From the NCBI RefSeq assembly GCF_022344005.1, contig NZ_CP092190.1, positions 2,498,501-2,562,500 of the forward strand: 64,000 nucleotides of DNA. Reading direction: 5' to 3'. The stretch's first letter is position 1, and each line of letters begins with the position of its first letter. The translations under genes were made by a program, and so were the position numbers. The DNA is from Deinococcus sp. KNUC1210. GTDB taxonomy: Bacteria > Deinococcota > Deinococci > Deinococcales > Deinococcaceae. Positions 1 through 9,809 of the stretch are shown piece after piece. Below the pieces are notes generated by a model. That model worked only from the letters and a program-made list of their open reading frames with translations. It had not been told where the DNA came from and made no database searches.

Positions 1-72
1 ACACCCTGGCTTGATCTGGTTATTTTATTACAGACGGTGAAGGTAGTGCTAATGGGAAAAGGCGCGTACTAG
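1..72 (+). CDS. Polyprenyl glycosylphosphotransferase (sugar transferase), 3' end only
   Basis: Only the last 23 codons are in the window, ending at TAG 70-72. The tail reads PWLDLVILLQTVKVVLMGKGAY, close to the conserved C-terminus of WbaP/bacterial sugar transferases (consensus like WLDLKILLKTVKVVL..GAY). These membrane enzymes move a sugar-1-phosphate onto undecaprenyl phosphate and start a polysaccharide repeat unit. The position directly before a flippase gene supports this. The assignment rests on a short C-terminal match plus context. Confidence 0.7.
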   Translation, partial: TPWLDLVILLQTVKVVLMGKGAY

Positions 73-74
73 AG

Positions 75-1328
75 TTGTTGTCCCGCGTTTTTAGCTACAT
101 AATTTTATATGGAGCACAAGCTCTTAAAGTGTTTTCGTTTGTTTTATTGATACCTCATTTTACAAAAATATTTCCTAAAGAAGTTTGGGGTCATATTCTT
201 TCTATACAGGCTTTATCTCTATGGCTACAGATTATTGTTGAGTATGGATTTAATATTTCCGCTACCAGAAGTATGGCCCGAGTAAAGGAAGACGATTCTA
301 AATTATCATCGTTGGTGTCTGGCGTTGTAGGCGCAAAATTTTTTCTATCGATTTGCGTTGCAGTAATAGGTTTATTCGCTATTTTGCTTATTAATAACTT
401 TCATAATTATGCAAATCTAGTGGTATGGGGGATTGCATTTGCTATTTCTCAGGGTTATAACCCCGTTTGGTATTTTTTGGCAAGAGGGCGATTTGGTCAA
501 TACTCGTCGATAGATTTTTTTAGTAGACTTATGTACCTTATTCTATGTTTGGTATTTATTAATAAAGAGGACGAAGGCTATCTCATATTTGCAATTGGCG
601 TTGTTACCGCTAGTTTGGGAAATATAATAGGATACATAATAATTAATAGACAGGTAAAACTGAGAATTCCGTCTATGAAAGACAGCATCGAGTCTCTAAA
701 GGATGGTTTCAGTATGTTTTTCTTTGTCGGTGTAACAAGCGTTTATACGACTTTAAATCTTGTGATACTTGGAATATCGCAGACTGCTTCCATCGTCGGC
801 GCATATGGTATATCAGACAGAGTAGTTAGAGCAGCTGGTAGTTTATTAGATCCCATTAACCGTGTCATTTTTGCTAAGCTATCTCATCTTTATCATAATG
901 ACTTTTATGAAGGCATAAAATTTCTTAAAAAAGCAGCGCTGATTATTATATTGGCTGGATGTTTCATATTCATAGGCGGCGAGGTCTTCAGTAGCTATAT
1001 AATTCGCACTATATCGCCTACATATCCTGAGGCTTTACAGTACCTTCGTTTGTTATTCATATTCATTCCTGTATTAGCCCTTAATAATGTTATAGGCATA
1101 CATATTATGATTCCACTAGGCCTTGATAGAGAGTTTAATATTATTTTTTTGCTAGTGAGTGTCATCAGCGTCGGTGCGATGGTAATCCTAACTCCGTCGT
1201 CTGGGGCAACTGGTATGGGTATTATTACTATCGGTACAGAGGTGGCTGCATGCATTGGAATGGGATGGATGACATTTAAAAGTGGAAAACTCAAAGAGGG
1301 TTATAAAATGGTGAAGAATAATGTATAA
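75..1328 (+). CDS. Wzx-type polysaccharide flippase (oligosaccharide exporter)
   Basis: A 417-residue, very hydrophobic protein with about 12 predicted membrane segments, the size and character of the polysaccharide biosynthesis/MVF-like exporters. Such proteins flip undecaprenyl-linked repeat units to the periplasmic side. It starts at TTG 75, two bases after the sugar transferase stop, and overlaps the following acetyltransferase gene by eight bases, so the genes are co-transcribed. The DNA is strikingly AT-rich with many AT-ending codons, unlike the rest of the window, which suggests horizontal acquisition. Substrate specificity cannot be read from the sequence. Confidence 0.85.
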   Translation: MLSRVFSYIILYGAQALKVFSFVLLIPHFTKIFPKEVWGHILSIQALSLWLQIIVEYGFNISATRSMARVKEDDSKLSSLVSGVVGAKFFLSICVAVIGLFAILLINNFHNYANLVVWGIAFAISQGYNPVWYFLARGRFGQYSSIDFFSRLMYLILCLVFINKEDEGYLIFAIGVVTASLGNIIGYIIINRQVKLRIPSMKDSIESLKDGFSMFFFVGVTSVYTTLNLVILGISQTASIVGAYGISDRVVRAAGSLLDPINRVIFAKLSHLYHNDFYEGIKFLKKAALIIILAGCFIFIGGEVFSSYIIRTISPTYPEALQYLRLLFIFIPVLALNNVIGIHIMIPLGLDREFNIIFLLVSVISVGAMVILTPSSGATGMGIITIGTEVAACIGMGWMTFKSGKLKEGYKMVKNNV

Positions 1329-1956
1329 AGCTTTAGAGATTTATCAAAGAGACGGTGTATTACCTCTTATTGCTGCATTGAGCGATCGTATTCACTCAGC
1401 AATTATCAGAAGGAAGTTTAATTATCCTGATGGATTTTTGATAGGGAGGGATACGGTTTGGTTGACCGGTAAGTATGCTGTCATCGGGAAAGGCCTGAGA
1501 ATTGGTAGGCGTTGTCGAATAGAAACTATTTCACGTCATAATGGACATAGCTTTAACCCAAAATTAATAATAGGAAGTAATGTCAGCATGAGTGATGATG
1601 TACATATCGCTTGTAGTACGAGTGTATCAATTGGAGATAATGTTCTGCTAGCTAGTAAGATATTTATAACTGATCATAACCATGGAGAGTATAAAAAGGA
1701 TACTTTCGGTGAATCGCTTTTGCCACCAAATGATCGCATTTTGATCTCTGAGCCTGTATATATTGACAAAAATGTTTGGATAGGCGAAATGGTAACCATC
1801 TTGCCTGGCGTAAGGATAGGAGAAGGATCCATCATAGGATCTAACTCTGTAGTGTCAAAGAGTATCCCTCGATTTTGTATAGCAGCTGGAGTGCCTGCAA
1901 AAGTTATAAAAAGGTATTCTGAAGAAACTGGAATTTGGGAGCGTGTATATGAGTAA
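1321..1956 (+). CDS. Hexapeptide-repeat acyltransferase (WcaF/maltose acetyltransferase-like)
   Basis: A 211-residue left-handed beta-helix acyltransferase. Repeated [LIV]-G-x4 hexapeptides run from about residue 60 (IGKGLRIGRRCRI, IGSNVSMSDDVHI, IGDNVLLASKIFI) to about 190 (IGEGSIIGSNSVV). The segment ITDHNHGEY carries the histidine region typical of active sites in this family. The usual donor is acetyl-CoA and the acceptor a sugar hydroxyl. In this cluster it probably O-acetylates the polysaccharide repeat or a precursor. It is AT-rich like its neighbours and overlaps the genes on both sides. Confidence 0.85.
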   Translation: MYKALEIYQRDGVLPLIAALSDRIHSAIIRRKFNYPDGFLIGRDTVWLTGKYAVIGKGLRIGRRCRIETISRHNGHSFNPKLIIGSNVSMSDDVHIACSTSVSIGDNVLLASKIFITDHNHGEYKKDTFGESLLPPNDRILISEPVYIDKNVWIGEMVTILPGVRIGEGSIIGSNSVVSKSIPRFCIAAGVPAKVIKRYSEETGIWERVYE

Positions 1957-3202
1957 GAACGCAGTTGTAACCATTATATCAAAAAATTATATGCCATTCG
2001 CAATAACTTTAAGGGATTCTGTGTTATCCAGTAATGAAATAGACTTTTTTACATTTGTGATTGACGGTGATAAATCATATAAGGATACAGAAAGGTCGAA
2101 AGTTATTTCGCCTAATGAAGTAGCAATCAAGCATTTCTACCAGCGAGCACTTTACTTTGACATTACTGAATTTAATACTAGCGTAAAGCCTGACGTAATT
2201 CTTCACCTGTTCAATGAAGGATATGAATCTGTTATATATTTAGACCCAGATATAAAGGTGTATTCAAGTCTAAAAAATATATATGAGAAATTAGAAAGCG
2301 ACTGCGATTTCTTTCTCACACCTCATATTCTTGAGCCAATTAAAGATGATAAGTTTCCAAGTGAGATCGATATTCTGAAAACTGGTATTTATAACCTAGG
2401 ATTTATTGGATGTAACGTAAGGGGTAAAAATGTTATTGAGTGGTGGTCGAGTAGATTAGAAATTCTAGGATTTAACGATACTGCAAGTGGATTATTCACG
2501 GACCAGAAGTGGATAGATTTATTGCCTGCACTATCTGATAAAGTTTATATAAGTTATCACCGAGGCATGAACGCTGCGTATTGGAATCTTCACGAAAGAA
2601 GAATATCTGACGTGGGGGGCACATTATTTGCCAATGAGCATCCTTTGGTGTTCTTTCACTTTAGTGGAATCGACGTAAAAAATCCAGAAAATATATCCAA
2701 ATATCAGAATCGTTTTTCTCTTTCTTCCCGTAATGATATTAAGCCAATTTTTAAGGAATATGCGTCTGAAGTCATAAAAAATACAAACGAGCTCCATTTA
2801 GCCTACCAATATAAGTATAATTATATGTTTGATAGATACATAGTTAACGAATTGACCAGAAGGCTTTATAAAAGGTTTCTAGACATAAATCCGGAAAAAA
2901 TTGACTCAAATCCATTTACAGACACTTCGTCAGATTCTTTTATTGCGTGGTTGATCAAAAATCATTTGACTGAATTGGGATCTGCAAAACGCGCATGGGA
3001 AGAAGAAAAGGTATTACATAAAGCCGAAGATCTTTTAAAATCGACGTACAAACGTCAATTCGCTATGGTATCGAAAGTATTCCGTTTTCTAAGAAGATTT
3101 TTAGGAGAAAAAAGGTATTCTGAATTATTGAAGGTACTCACGATAATAAGCAATACACGCCGCGGTGCGATAATATATGATGAAAAACTCAGAAAAAGAT
3201 AG
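1949..3202 (+). CDS. Glycosyltransferase-like protein, GT-A type
   Basis: About 417 residues. The N-terminal half looks like a GT-A nucleotide-sugar transferase: VVTIISKNYMPFA at the start and a DxD-type motif in VIYLDPDIKVY near residue 100, which would bind metal and the nucleotide sugar. A later stretch (GFIGCN, TDQKWIDLL) is typical of related enzymes that use acidic residues for acceptor binding. The C-terminal third is basic and helical with no recognised domain. ATG 1949 is preferred over GTG 1943 because a GGGAG box lies a suitable distance upstream. The gene overlaps the acetyltransferase stop. The sugar it transfers is unknown. Confidence 0.7.
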   Translation: MSKNAVVTIISKNYMPFAITLRDSVLSSNEIDFFTFVIDGDKSYKDTERSKVISPNEVAIKHFYQRALYFDITEFNTSVKPDVILHLFNEGYESVIYLDPDIKVYSSLKNIYEKLESDCDFFLTPHILEPIKDDKFPSEIDILKTGIYNLGFIGCNVRGKNVIEWWSSRLEILGFNDTASGLFTDQKWIDLLPALSDKVYISYHRGMNAAYWNLHERRISDVGGTLFANEHPLVFFHFSGIDVKNPENISKYQNRFSLSSRNDIKPIFKEYASEVIKNTNELHLAYQYKYNYMFDRYIVNELTRRLYKRFLDINPEKIDSNPFTDTSSDSFIAWLIKNHLTELGSAKRAWEEEKVLHKAEDLLKSTYKRQFAMVSKVFRFLRRFLGEKRYSELLKVLTIISNTRRGAIIYDEKLRKR

Positions 3203-4352
3203 ATACTTTATTTTATCCCCGTGGTTTATTGGTAGCCTTATGGGGATTGTAAGTTTAGGATTTTATCTTATACCTAATAAAATCTACTCATATTATATAC
3301 GTGAACCCGCCGACTTGTATCTTAATTATAAAGCTATGATATATATATCGCTTTCAACAATAGCATTTACTGTATTTGGGAAAATTGGTTTTAGAATTCG
3401 TAATCCTAAGGTAATATCCAACAATAAAGTCAGTGCATTTACTATAGGCAACATCACTACGGTGATTATAGTATTATTGGTTATAAATTTGCTGTACGTT
3501 ATTTATACAATTGGACCTTCTAATATACTAGCTATATATGCAAATGGGGATTCACAAAACGGCAATTACTTCAAACTTCAATTAAGTCAAGCTATATCAA
3601 ATGGGAAATTGGGATGGATAAGTGATCTATCGATTGCCTTAATAGTCTGGAGCTTTTGGACTATATTGGGTCAGAGAAATAGGATGCTATACCTTAAAAT
3701 TATCATTAGTATTCTATTATATTCTGTAAATTCTATAATATCTGTCTCGCGAGATAACATAATTTCGCTTGTTGTGATGTTGATATGTGTATATTTAGGA
3801 TATGTGATAAGAAATGGAAAACTAAATTTTCGAAAGATTTTCCTAATTGCGTCAACCTTTATCGTTTTTTTTGGTGCGACATTTTCTCTAATAGGACTTG
3901 CTCGAAGTAGTAATATCACATCCGTCTCATACGAAATCACAAAGCAATTTATGGGATACTTCCCTGCTTCTTATAATAGATTTGCATATGTTCTTGACAA
4001 TAGACTTGAATATCCAAACTCTGGTTGGGGATACTATTCCACGCAGTTTATCTGGGACGTTCCTTTCATATCTGGAGGGCTAGATATATATGGCTTTGGA
4101 AGAGACCTAGGAATTCCACTCCCTAAATCCTCTCAGGAGAATTGGCGTAATCAGTTTGTTGCGGTACAACAAAGTGGACTAAACCCTTCATATATATGGA
4201 CAACAATATTTGGATTTACCTTTAGCGATTTTGGATATTTTGGAATAATGTACTTTATAATATATGGATTTATATCGGGTATTGTTTTTAGAGAATTCAA
4301 AAGGGGGGATCTTTTGGTATTATCTTGTATCCATTTCTGTTTTCTACTATAG
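3177..4352 (+). CDS. Wzy-like O-antigen/EPS polymerase, frameshifted near the 3' end
   Basis: A 391-residue polytopic membrane protein with roughly 10-11 hydrophobic segments and a large periplasmic loop (about residues 250-340), the layout of oligosaccharide repeat-unit polymerases. This class is poorly conserved, so the call leans on topology and on the flippase and glycosyltransferases around it. The reading frame ends prematurely: after a run of six G at 4303-4308 the -1 frame continues with another hydrophobic segment (GIILYPFLFSTIVKW) and a basic tail to a TGA at 4475-4477, which would overlap the next gene as is usual here. With one more G the protein would be 433 residues. Either a sequencing error or a slippery switch is possible. 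Confidence 0.7.
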   Translation: MMKNSEKDRYFILSPWFIGSLMGIVSLGFYLIPNKIYSYYIREPADLYLNYKAMIYISLSTIAFTVFGKIGFRIRNPKVISNNKVSAFTIGNITTVIIVLLVINLLYVIYTIGPSNILAIYANGDSQNGNYFKLQLSQAISNGKLGWISDLSIALIVWSFWTILGQRNRMLYLKIIISILLYSVNSIISVSRDNIISLVVMLICVYLGYVIRNGKLNFRKIFLIASTFIVFFGATFSLIGLARSSNITSVSYEITKQFMGYFPASYNRFAYVLDNRLEYPNSGWGYYSTQFIWDVPFISGGLDIYGFGRDLGIPLPKSSQENWRNQFVAVQQSGLNPSYIWTTIFGFTFSDFGYFGIMYFIIYGFISGIVFREFKRGDLLVLSCIHFCFLL

Positions 4353-4457
4353 TAAAGTGGCCTAGCATAATTTCGTTTGCCCAAAGAGGAGTTATCATAT
4401 TCCTATTTGCATGGATAATTATTAAGATTCTTGATAGTATTAGAATGAGGAGGCTAA

Positions 4458-5465
4458 GTGCGCCTTATATACGATGAAAGATGGATTGGTGATCATGGCA
4501 TTGGTCGCTTCGCTCGAGAAATCAGAAATCGCCTGCCCGTTAATACAGAGGCCTTATCAGGGGAAAATCCTGTTTCTTCCAGTGGGCTACTGGAACTTGA
4601 AAGCCGACTGCTAAAAGACTCAATCTCTACGGCAGGGACCCCTACATTATTTTTCTCTCCTGGTTATGCTCCCCCGATTCTGCCGATATATAAATTCGCA
4701 TTTACAATCCATGATCTGATACATATAGACTTTCCAGAAGAATCAACAGCTTTTAAGACTCTTTATTATAAAAGAGTTGTTAGACCTGCAATAAAGCGTT
4801 CGCAAAGGGTATTTACGGTATCCGAATATTCAAAGAAAAGACTATTAGAATGGAGCGGTGTCGACGAGAACCAAATAGAAGTTGTTGGAAATGGGGTGGA
4901 TGCCGCCTTTTCTCCGAACGGTAACATTTATCAGCCTGGTTACCCATATATACTCTATGTTCGTAATGCAAAACCTCATAAGAACTCTATCGGCCTTTTA
5001 CGTGGATTTGCACAAATACTCGACAAGGACGTAAAACTTATTTTGAGCGGACTACCTGATGATGCAACTAGACACGAGGCCTTGAGATTGGGAATATATG
5101 ACCGAGTAGTCTTTGCCGGTCGCATTCCTGAGAGTGTACTACCTTCCTATTATAGAGGTGCTGCTGTAGTCACGATGCCCTCACTGTATGAAGGATTTGG
5201 TTTACCCGCCTTAGAAGGAATGGCGTCAGGTGCACCAGTTGTAGTTTCAAATACTACCTCGCTTCCTGAAGTAGTCGGCAATGCTGGAATTTTAGTTGAT
5301 CCTTATGATCCTGAGAGCATTGCGTTTGGTTTAGAGAAAGCTTTGATGGACACGGAATTACGTCAACGGTTAATTAGACTAGGTATAGAGCGAGCTGCCT
5401 TATTTAATTGGGATTTAGTGGCTGATAAGGTAATCCGCACACTCAACTTGGAAAATGATGAATAA
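4458..5465 (+). CDS. Glycosyltransferase family 4 (group 1)
   Basis: A 335-residue GT-B glycosyltransferase. The C-terminal donor domain has the family signature: [13 protein letters not shown] (about 165-177), [27 protein letters not shown], then [23 protein letters not shown] with the E-x7-E pair that contacts the nucleotide sugar. The N-terminal part carries [15 protein letters not shown], common in mannosyl- and rhamnosyltransferases. Translation starts at GTG 4458 behind AGGAGG at 4448-4453. Base composition rises through this gene toward the genome average, marking the downstream edge of the AT-rich island. Confidence 0.88.
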   Translation: MRLIYDERWIGDHGIGRFAREIRNRLPVNTEALSGENPVSSSGLLELESRLLKDSISTAGTPTLFFSPGYAPPILPIYKFAFTIHDLIHIDFPEESTAFKTLYYKRVVRPAIKRSQRVFTVSEYSKKRLLEWSGVDENQIEVVGNGVDAAFSPNGNIYQPGYPYILYVRNAKPHKNSIGLLRGFAQILDKDVKLILSGLPDDATRHEALRLGIYDRVVFAGRIPESVLPSYYRGAAVVTMPSLYEGFGLPALEGMASGAPVVVSNTTSLPEVVGNAGILVDPYDPESIAFGLEKALMDTELRQRLIRLGIERAALFNWDLVADKVIRTLNLENDE

Positions 5466-6618
5466 AACAGCGTATATACAAGATTGGCTGGCTGGAGGTT
5501 TCGCGGGTAGCGAAAAAGTTTTGGCGGAAATGATGACGACCCGACGCGCTCCTATATATACTATGGTATATAAATCGGAAGATTTTCGGGGAACTCCTCT
5601 GGAGAGCGCCAAAGTCTACACCAGTAACATACAAAAATGGCCGAAAGGCATAAGTAATTATCGGAATTATCTACCATTTATGCCGTACATGATTGAACAA
5701 TTTGACCTAACTGAATATGATACTATCATATCGAGCAGCCATGCTGTCGCAAAGGGTGTTCTTGTGGGTGCTGGTCAACTGCACATTAGTTATATACACT
5801 CGCCTATCCGCTACGCCTGGGATTTATACCAGCAATACTTACGTGAGGCGAATCTAACGAGTGGCATCAAAGCAGTACTTGCAAAGATTGTTCTACATTA
5901 CATTCGGTTATGGGACCATAGTACAGCCAATCGGGTCGATGTTTTCTTGGCAAATAGCCAATATGTAGCGACGCGCATATGGCGTACTTATCGTCGCCCT
6001 GCAAAAGTTTTATACCCACCTGTAGACGTAGATAGATTTGATTCTGCTCGCCCACGTGAAGATTTCTATCTAACGATGAGTCGTTTTGTTCCGTATAAAA
6101 AAATAGATTTGATCGTTGAGGCCTTTACAAAATCCGGGAAGCCACTTGTTGTCATCGGTGGTGGGCCAGACTTTGAGAAGGTCAAATCCCTTGCAGGGAG
6201 CAATGTGCACTTGTTGGGTCGCTTGCCAGATGCTGAGGTCGCAGATTATATGGCGCGCTGTAAGGCGTTCGTTTTTGCGGCCGATGAAGATTTTGGGATT
6301 ATACCTGTCGAAGCACAGGCGGCCGGGGCCCCTGTGATTGCTTACGGCAAGGGTGGAAATCTTGAAACAGTGGTTGCTGATGTCACAGGTGTATTTTTTG
6401 GACAACAGAATGTCGAAAGCCTGGAGCGTGCCGTTCAGATTTTTGAGTCCAAAGCCCATACATTCAATGCCGCAACAATTCGCCAGCATGCAGAGCAGTT
6501 CCGGCCTGAACGCTTTCGCGCACAATTTGAAGCAATCTTGAACACCGCAGAAGAAGCCAAACGTCAGGGCGCTGATCCGGAACATGCCGTAATGAGTCTA
6601 AAATTGGAGCAGCTATGA
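5455..6618 (+). CDS. Glycosyltransferase family 4 (mannosyltransferase-like)
   Basis: A 387-residue GT-B enzyme. [10 protein letters not shown] and [14 protein letters not shown] in the N-terminal domain are characteristic of the WbaZ/mannosyltransferase branch. The donor domain shows [25 protein letters not shown] residues near 200, [16 protein letters not shown], and the E-x7-E loop in [18 protein letters not shown]. It would extend the lipid-linked repeat in the cytoplasm. It overlaps the previous gene's stop by eleven bases and rmlB by four, so it links the island to the rml operon. Acceptor and donor are unknown, though the adjacent rml genes make dTDP-rhamnose available. Confidence 0.87.
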   Translation: MMNKTAYIQDWLAGGFAGSEKVLAEMMTTRRAPIYTMVYKSEDFRGTPLESAKVYTSNIQKWPKGISNYRNYLPFMPYMIEQFDLTEYDTIISSSHAVAKGVLVGAGQLHISYIHSPIRYAWDLYQQYLREANLTSGIKAVLAKIVLHYIRLWDHSTANRVDVFLANSQYVATRIWRTYRRPAKVLYPPVDVDRFDSARPREDFYLTMSRFVPYKKIDLIVEAFTKSGKPLVVIGGGPDFEKVKSLAGSNVHLLGRLPDAEVADYMARCKAFVFAADEDFGIIPVEAQAAGAPVIAYGKGGNLETVVADVTGVFFGQQNVESLERAVQIFESKAHTFNAATIRQHAEQFRPERFRAQFEAILNTAEEAKRQGADPEHAVMSLKLEQL

Positions 6619-7655
6619 CAACCTCTACTCCCAAAAATCTACTTGTAACTGGCGGCTGTGGCTTTATCGGCAGCAATTTTGTGCGCTACTGGCTGGCGCA
6701 GCACACAGATAGCAATGTCGTGGTCTTTGACAAGCTGACCTATGCAGGCCGCAAAGAGAACCTCCACGATTTGTGGGAGAGCCCTCTCCTCAGTCTGGTG
6801 GTCGGGGATATCGGAGATATGGATGCAGTCCGGGCGGCCTGCCAGAACAACAACATTGACCTGATCGTCAATTTCGCTGCCGAGACGCACGTCGATCAGA
6901 GCATTCTGGGACCGTTGGTCTTCACCGATACCAATGTGCGCGGTACTCACGTGCTGCTGGAAGTAGCCCGTGAGTTGGGCATTCGGCTCCATCACATCAG
7001 TACGGACGAGGTATACGGTCATATCAAAGACGACCATCAGAGCGTCGAAACCGATGAACTCGCGCCGCGTAGCCCTTATGCCGCTAGCAAGGCTGCCGCC
7101 GATCAGCTCGTGCAGGCGTATGCCATCACCTATGGCATTCCAGTGACCATTACACGCGGCGCAAACAACGTTGGGCCGTACCAGTATCCAGAAAAGGCAG
7201 TACCCCTGTTCAGCACCAATGCCATCCTGGGCGAACCGCTCCCTGTCTACGGCGACGGAATGCAGATGCGCGACTATGCACACGTCTATGATCACTGTAC
7301 CGGCATCGAAACGGTGCTCCTCAAGGGTGAGATCGGACAGGTCTATAACGTCGGTACAGGCCGCGAGATGACCAATCTCGAAATGGTGGATATCGTGCTG
7401 GATGCACTGGGCAAGGATCATAGTCTGGTCAAGCACGTGACTGACCGCCCCGGACATGACCGCCGGTACAGCATGAACGTGGATAAATTGAAAGCTCTCG
7501 GATGGGAGCCGAAATACGATCCCAAGCAGGCGGTGGCAGAGGCCGCCAGATGGTACGCCGAGAACCGGTGGTGGTGGGAGCCGATTCGCAGCGGCGAGTT
7601 CCGCGAGTATTACAACAAGCAGTACGCCGAGCGCCTGGCTGGGGCCACCAAGTGA
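6615..7655 (+). CDS. rmlB: dTDP-glucose 4,6-dehydratase
   Basis: A 346-residue extended SDR enzyme converting dTDP-glucose to dTDP-4-keto-6-deoxyglucose. The Rossmann motif [10 protein letters not shown] is at residues 13-22. HISTDEVYG gives the catalytic Thr and the Asp-Glu pair specific to RmlB, and SPYAASKAA gives Tyr-x3-Lys. RPGHDRRY near 280 is a further family mark. Start ATG 6615 overlaps the glycosyltransferase stop. The following rmlA start (GTG) overlaps this stop as GTGA, showing tight translational coupling through rmlBACD. Confidence 0.97.
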   Translation: MTTSTPKNLLVTGGCGFIGSNFVRYWLAQHTDSNVVVFDKLTYAGRKENLHDLWESPLLSLVVGDIGDMDAVRAACQNNNIDLIVNFAAETHVDQSILGPLVFTDTNVRGTHVLLEVARELGIRLHHISTDEVYGHIKDDHQSVETDELAPRSPYAASKAAADQLVQAYAITYGIPVTITRGANNVGPYQYPEKAVPLFSTNAILGEPLPVYGDGMQMRDYAHVYDHCTGIETVLLKGEIGQVYNVGTGREMTNLEMVDIVLDALGKDHSLVKHVTDRPGHDRRYSMNVDKLKALGWEPKYDPKQAVAEAARWYAENRWWWEPIRSGEFREYYNKQYAERLAGATK

Positions 7656-8551
7656 CGCAACCGACCAATCAGCGGCGCGGCATCATCCTGGCGGGCGGCT
7701 CCGGCACGCGGCTGTATCCGGCGACGCTCGCCGTCAGCAAGCAGTTGCTGCCCATCTACGACAAACCGATGATCTACTACCCGCTGACGACCCTGATGCT
7801 CGGCGGTATCCGCGAAATTCTGATCATCAGTACGCCTGAAGATACCCCTCGCTTCCGGCAACTGCTCGGCAACGGTTCGCAGTGGGGCCTGACACTTGAA
7901 TATGCTGTGCAGGACAAGCCCGAAGGGCTGGCGCAGGCATTTTTGATTGGAGAGGAGTTCGTTGCAGGCCATGACAGCGCCCTGATTCTGGGCGACAACA
8001 TCTTTTACGGAAACGACCTGTCGGACCTGATGGATGCGGCGGGCGAGAAGACCCGGGGTGCCACAGTTTTCGCGTATCAGGTGAGCGACCCTGAGCGCTA
8101 CGGTGTGGTGGAATTCGATGCATCGGGCAAGGCCATTTCTCTGGAAGAGAAACCTGCCGAACCAAAATCCGACTACGCTGTGACGGGGCTGTACTACTAC
8201 GATCAGCAGGTTGTCGATATCGTCAAGAGCATCCGGCCTTCGGCACGCGGCGAACTCGAAATCACCGATGTCAATATCCGTTATCTGAACGAAGGCCTGC
8301 TGGACGTACAGATGATGCGCCGGGGCTTTGCCTGGCTCGATACCGGCACGCACGAGAGCATGCTGGAAGCCAGCAGTTTTATCCAGACTATCGAGCACCG
8401 CCAGGGCCTCAAGGTGGCAGCTCCGGAAGAGATCGCCTGGCGCAATGGATGGATCAGCACCGAGCATCTGGTGGAACAGGCGCAGCGCCTCGCTAAAAAT
8501 CAGTATGGCAAGTATCTCCTAAAGATCAGCAAGGATGGCAGACACGCATGA
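7652..8551 (+). CDS. rmlA: Glucose-1-phosphate thymidylyltransferase
   Basis: A 299-residue nucleotidyltransferase making dTDP-glucose from glucose-1-phosphate and dTTP. The signature [11 protein letters not shown] is at the N-terminus, followed by [27 protein letters not shown] (catalytic metal-binding Asp) and [16 protein letters not shown]. Its length matches RmlA. GTG 7652 is taken as the start because it gives the canonical N-terminus and overlaps the rmlB stop. Feedback inhibition by dTDP-rhamnose is usual for the family. Confidence 0.97.
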   Translation: MTQPTNQRRGIILAGGSGTRLYPATLAVSKQLLPIYDKPMIYYPLTTLMLGGIREILIISTPEDTPRFRQLLGNGSQWGLTLEYAVQDKPEGLAQAFLIGEEFVAGHDSALILGDNIFYGNDLSDLMDAAGEKTRGATVFAYQVSDPERYGVVEFDASGKAISLEEKPAEPKSDYAVTGLYYYDQQVVDIVKSIRPSARGELEITDVNIRYLNEGLLDVQMMRRGFAWLDTGTHESMLEASSFIQTIEHRQGLKVAAPEEIAWRNGWISTEHLVEQAQRLAKNQYGKYLLKISKDGRHA

Positions 8552-9096
8552 CCGATATGAAAATTCAGCTTGCCCCCGAATACGCCGATATCCTGAAGTT
8601 TGAAGCGTATCCGGCCGCGCCGCAGATCGAAGGGGTGTGGTTTCATGCCCTGAAGAAGAACCGCAGCGAGAACGGCGCGTTTATGGAGTATCTGCGGATC
8701 GGGGAAGAGGGCGTTCAGGGCCTGCCGGGAACGTTGGTGCCGCGCCAGATCAGCGTGTCGTGGGCAGCCCCGAAGCGCGTCAACGCCTTTCACATCCACG
8801 TGAAAGAGGAACAGAACGAAATCTGGTGCGTGATCGGTGGACAGCTCATGATCTGGCTGGTGGACTGCCGCGCCGGAAGCCCAACGTTGGGCGTCAAACG
8901 CAAGCTGGTCTTCAGTGGCGAGCAGCCGATGATGGTCTACATTCCCAGCGGGGTTGCGCATGGCTATCAGGCAGGCGAGCAGGGTGCCACGCTGATCTAC
9001 AGCATGGACGCCCAGTTCAATATCGCTGACCCTAACGAGGGCCGCCTGCCCTGGAATCACTTCGGTGATGATCTGTGGGCCGAGGACATGGGGTGA
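8548..9096 (+). CDS. rmlC: dTDP-4-dehydrorhamnose 3,5-epimerase
   Basis: A 182-residue cupin-fold epimerase. The protein shows the RmlC pattern: basic substrate-binding residues in [33 protein letters not shown] in the beta-barrel, and [12 protein letters not shown]. The family converts dTDP-4-keto-6-deoxyglucose to dTDP-4-keto-rhamnose. It is somewhat divergent from the E. coli enzyme around the catalytic His. Start ATG 8548 overlaps the rmlA stop as ATGA, and position in the rmlBACD order supports the role. Confidence 0.9.
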   Translation: MTDMKIQLAPEYADILKFEAYPAAPQIEGVWFHALKKNRSENGAFMEYLRIGEEGVQGLPGTLVPRQISVSWAAPKRVNAFHIHVKEEQNEIWCVIGGQLMIWLVDCRAGSPTLGVKRKLVFSGEQPMMVYIPSGVAHGYQAGEQGATLIYSMDAQFNIADPNEGRLPWNHFGDDLWAEDMG

Positions 9097-9809
9097 AGAT
9101 TCTTCTGACCGGCGGCAGCGGGCGACTGGGCACCGAGCTTCAGTCGCTCCTGAACGGCGTGGTAGCTCCCAGTTCGGCCGAGATGAATCTGACTGACGCC
9201 GCCAGCGTCCTGGCAATGGTGGAGCGTGAACAGCCACAGGTCATTGTGCATGCTGCCGCTTATACCAATGTGGGCGGAGCAGAGAAAGAACGGGCGAAGT
9301 GCTGGGCAGTGAACGTGGAAGGCACCCGGCACGTCGTGCAGGCTGCAAATGCAGTGGGCGCGAAGCTGGTTCACATCAGCACCGACTACGTGTTCAGCGG
9401 TGAGACGGGCAACTACCGCGAAGACGACACGCCCGGCCCGGTGGTCAACTACTATTCGCTGACCAAACTGGTCGCAGAAGAGGCCGCCCGCGCTGCACGG
9501 CAGCATCTGATCCTGCGCACCAGCTTCCGCCCACGCGAGTTCGCGTATCCGGTGGCCTTCAGCGACGTGTTTACCGGACAGGATTATGTAGACATCATCG
9601 CGCCAGAGATCGCGTTTGCGGTGCGGCATGCCCTGACTATCACGGATGAGGTGCTGCATATAGCCACCGAGCGTAAGAGCGTCTACGAGCTGGCAAAGCG
9701 CCGCAAACCCGACGTACAGGAGGGCACGCGGGCGCAGGCAGGTGTGACCCTTCCAGGCGACGTGAGTTTGAATACTGAGCGCTGGGAATCTTTGAAGCGG
9801 CGTGTTTAA
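9093..9809 (+). CDS. rmlD: dTDP-4-dehydrorhamnose reductase (short form)
   Basis: A 238-residue SDR, shorter than the usual 280-300 residues of RmlD. NAD(P) binding motif GGSGRLGTEL at residues 7-16, HISTDYVFSGE with the catalytic Thr, and YYSLTKLVAEE with Tyr-x3-Lys. The shortening falls in the C-terminal substrate-binding part. GTG 9093 overlaps the rmlC stop. It would reduce dTDP-4-keto-rhamnose to dTDP-rhamnose, completing the pathway within one operon. A generic sugar-nucleotide reductase is the alternative. Confidence 0.85.
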   Translation: MKILLTGGSGRLGTELQSLLNGVVAPSSAEMNLTDAASVLAMVEREQPQVIVHAAAYTNVGGAEKERAKCWAVNVEGTRHVVQAANAVGAKLVHISTDYVFSGETGNYREDDTPGPVVNYYSLTKLVAEEAARAARQHLILRTSFRPREFAYPVAFSDVFTGQDYVDIIAPEIAFAVRHALTITDEVLHIATERKSVYELAKRRKPDVQEGTRAQAGVTLPGDVSLNTERWESLKRRV

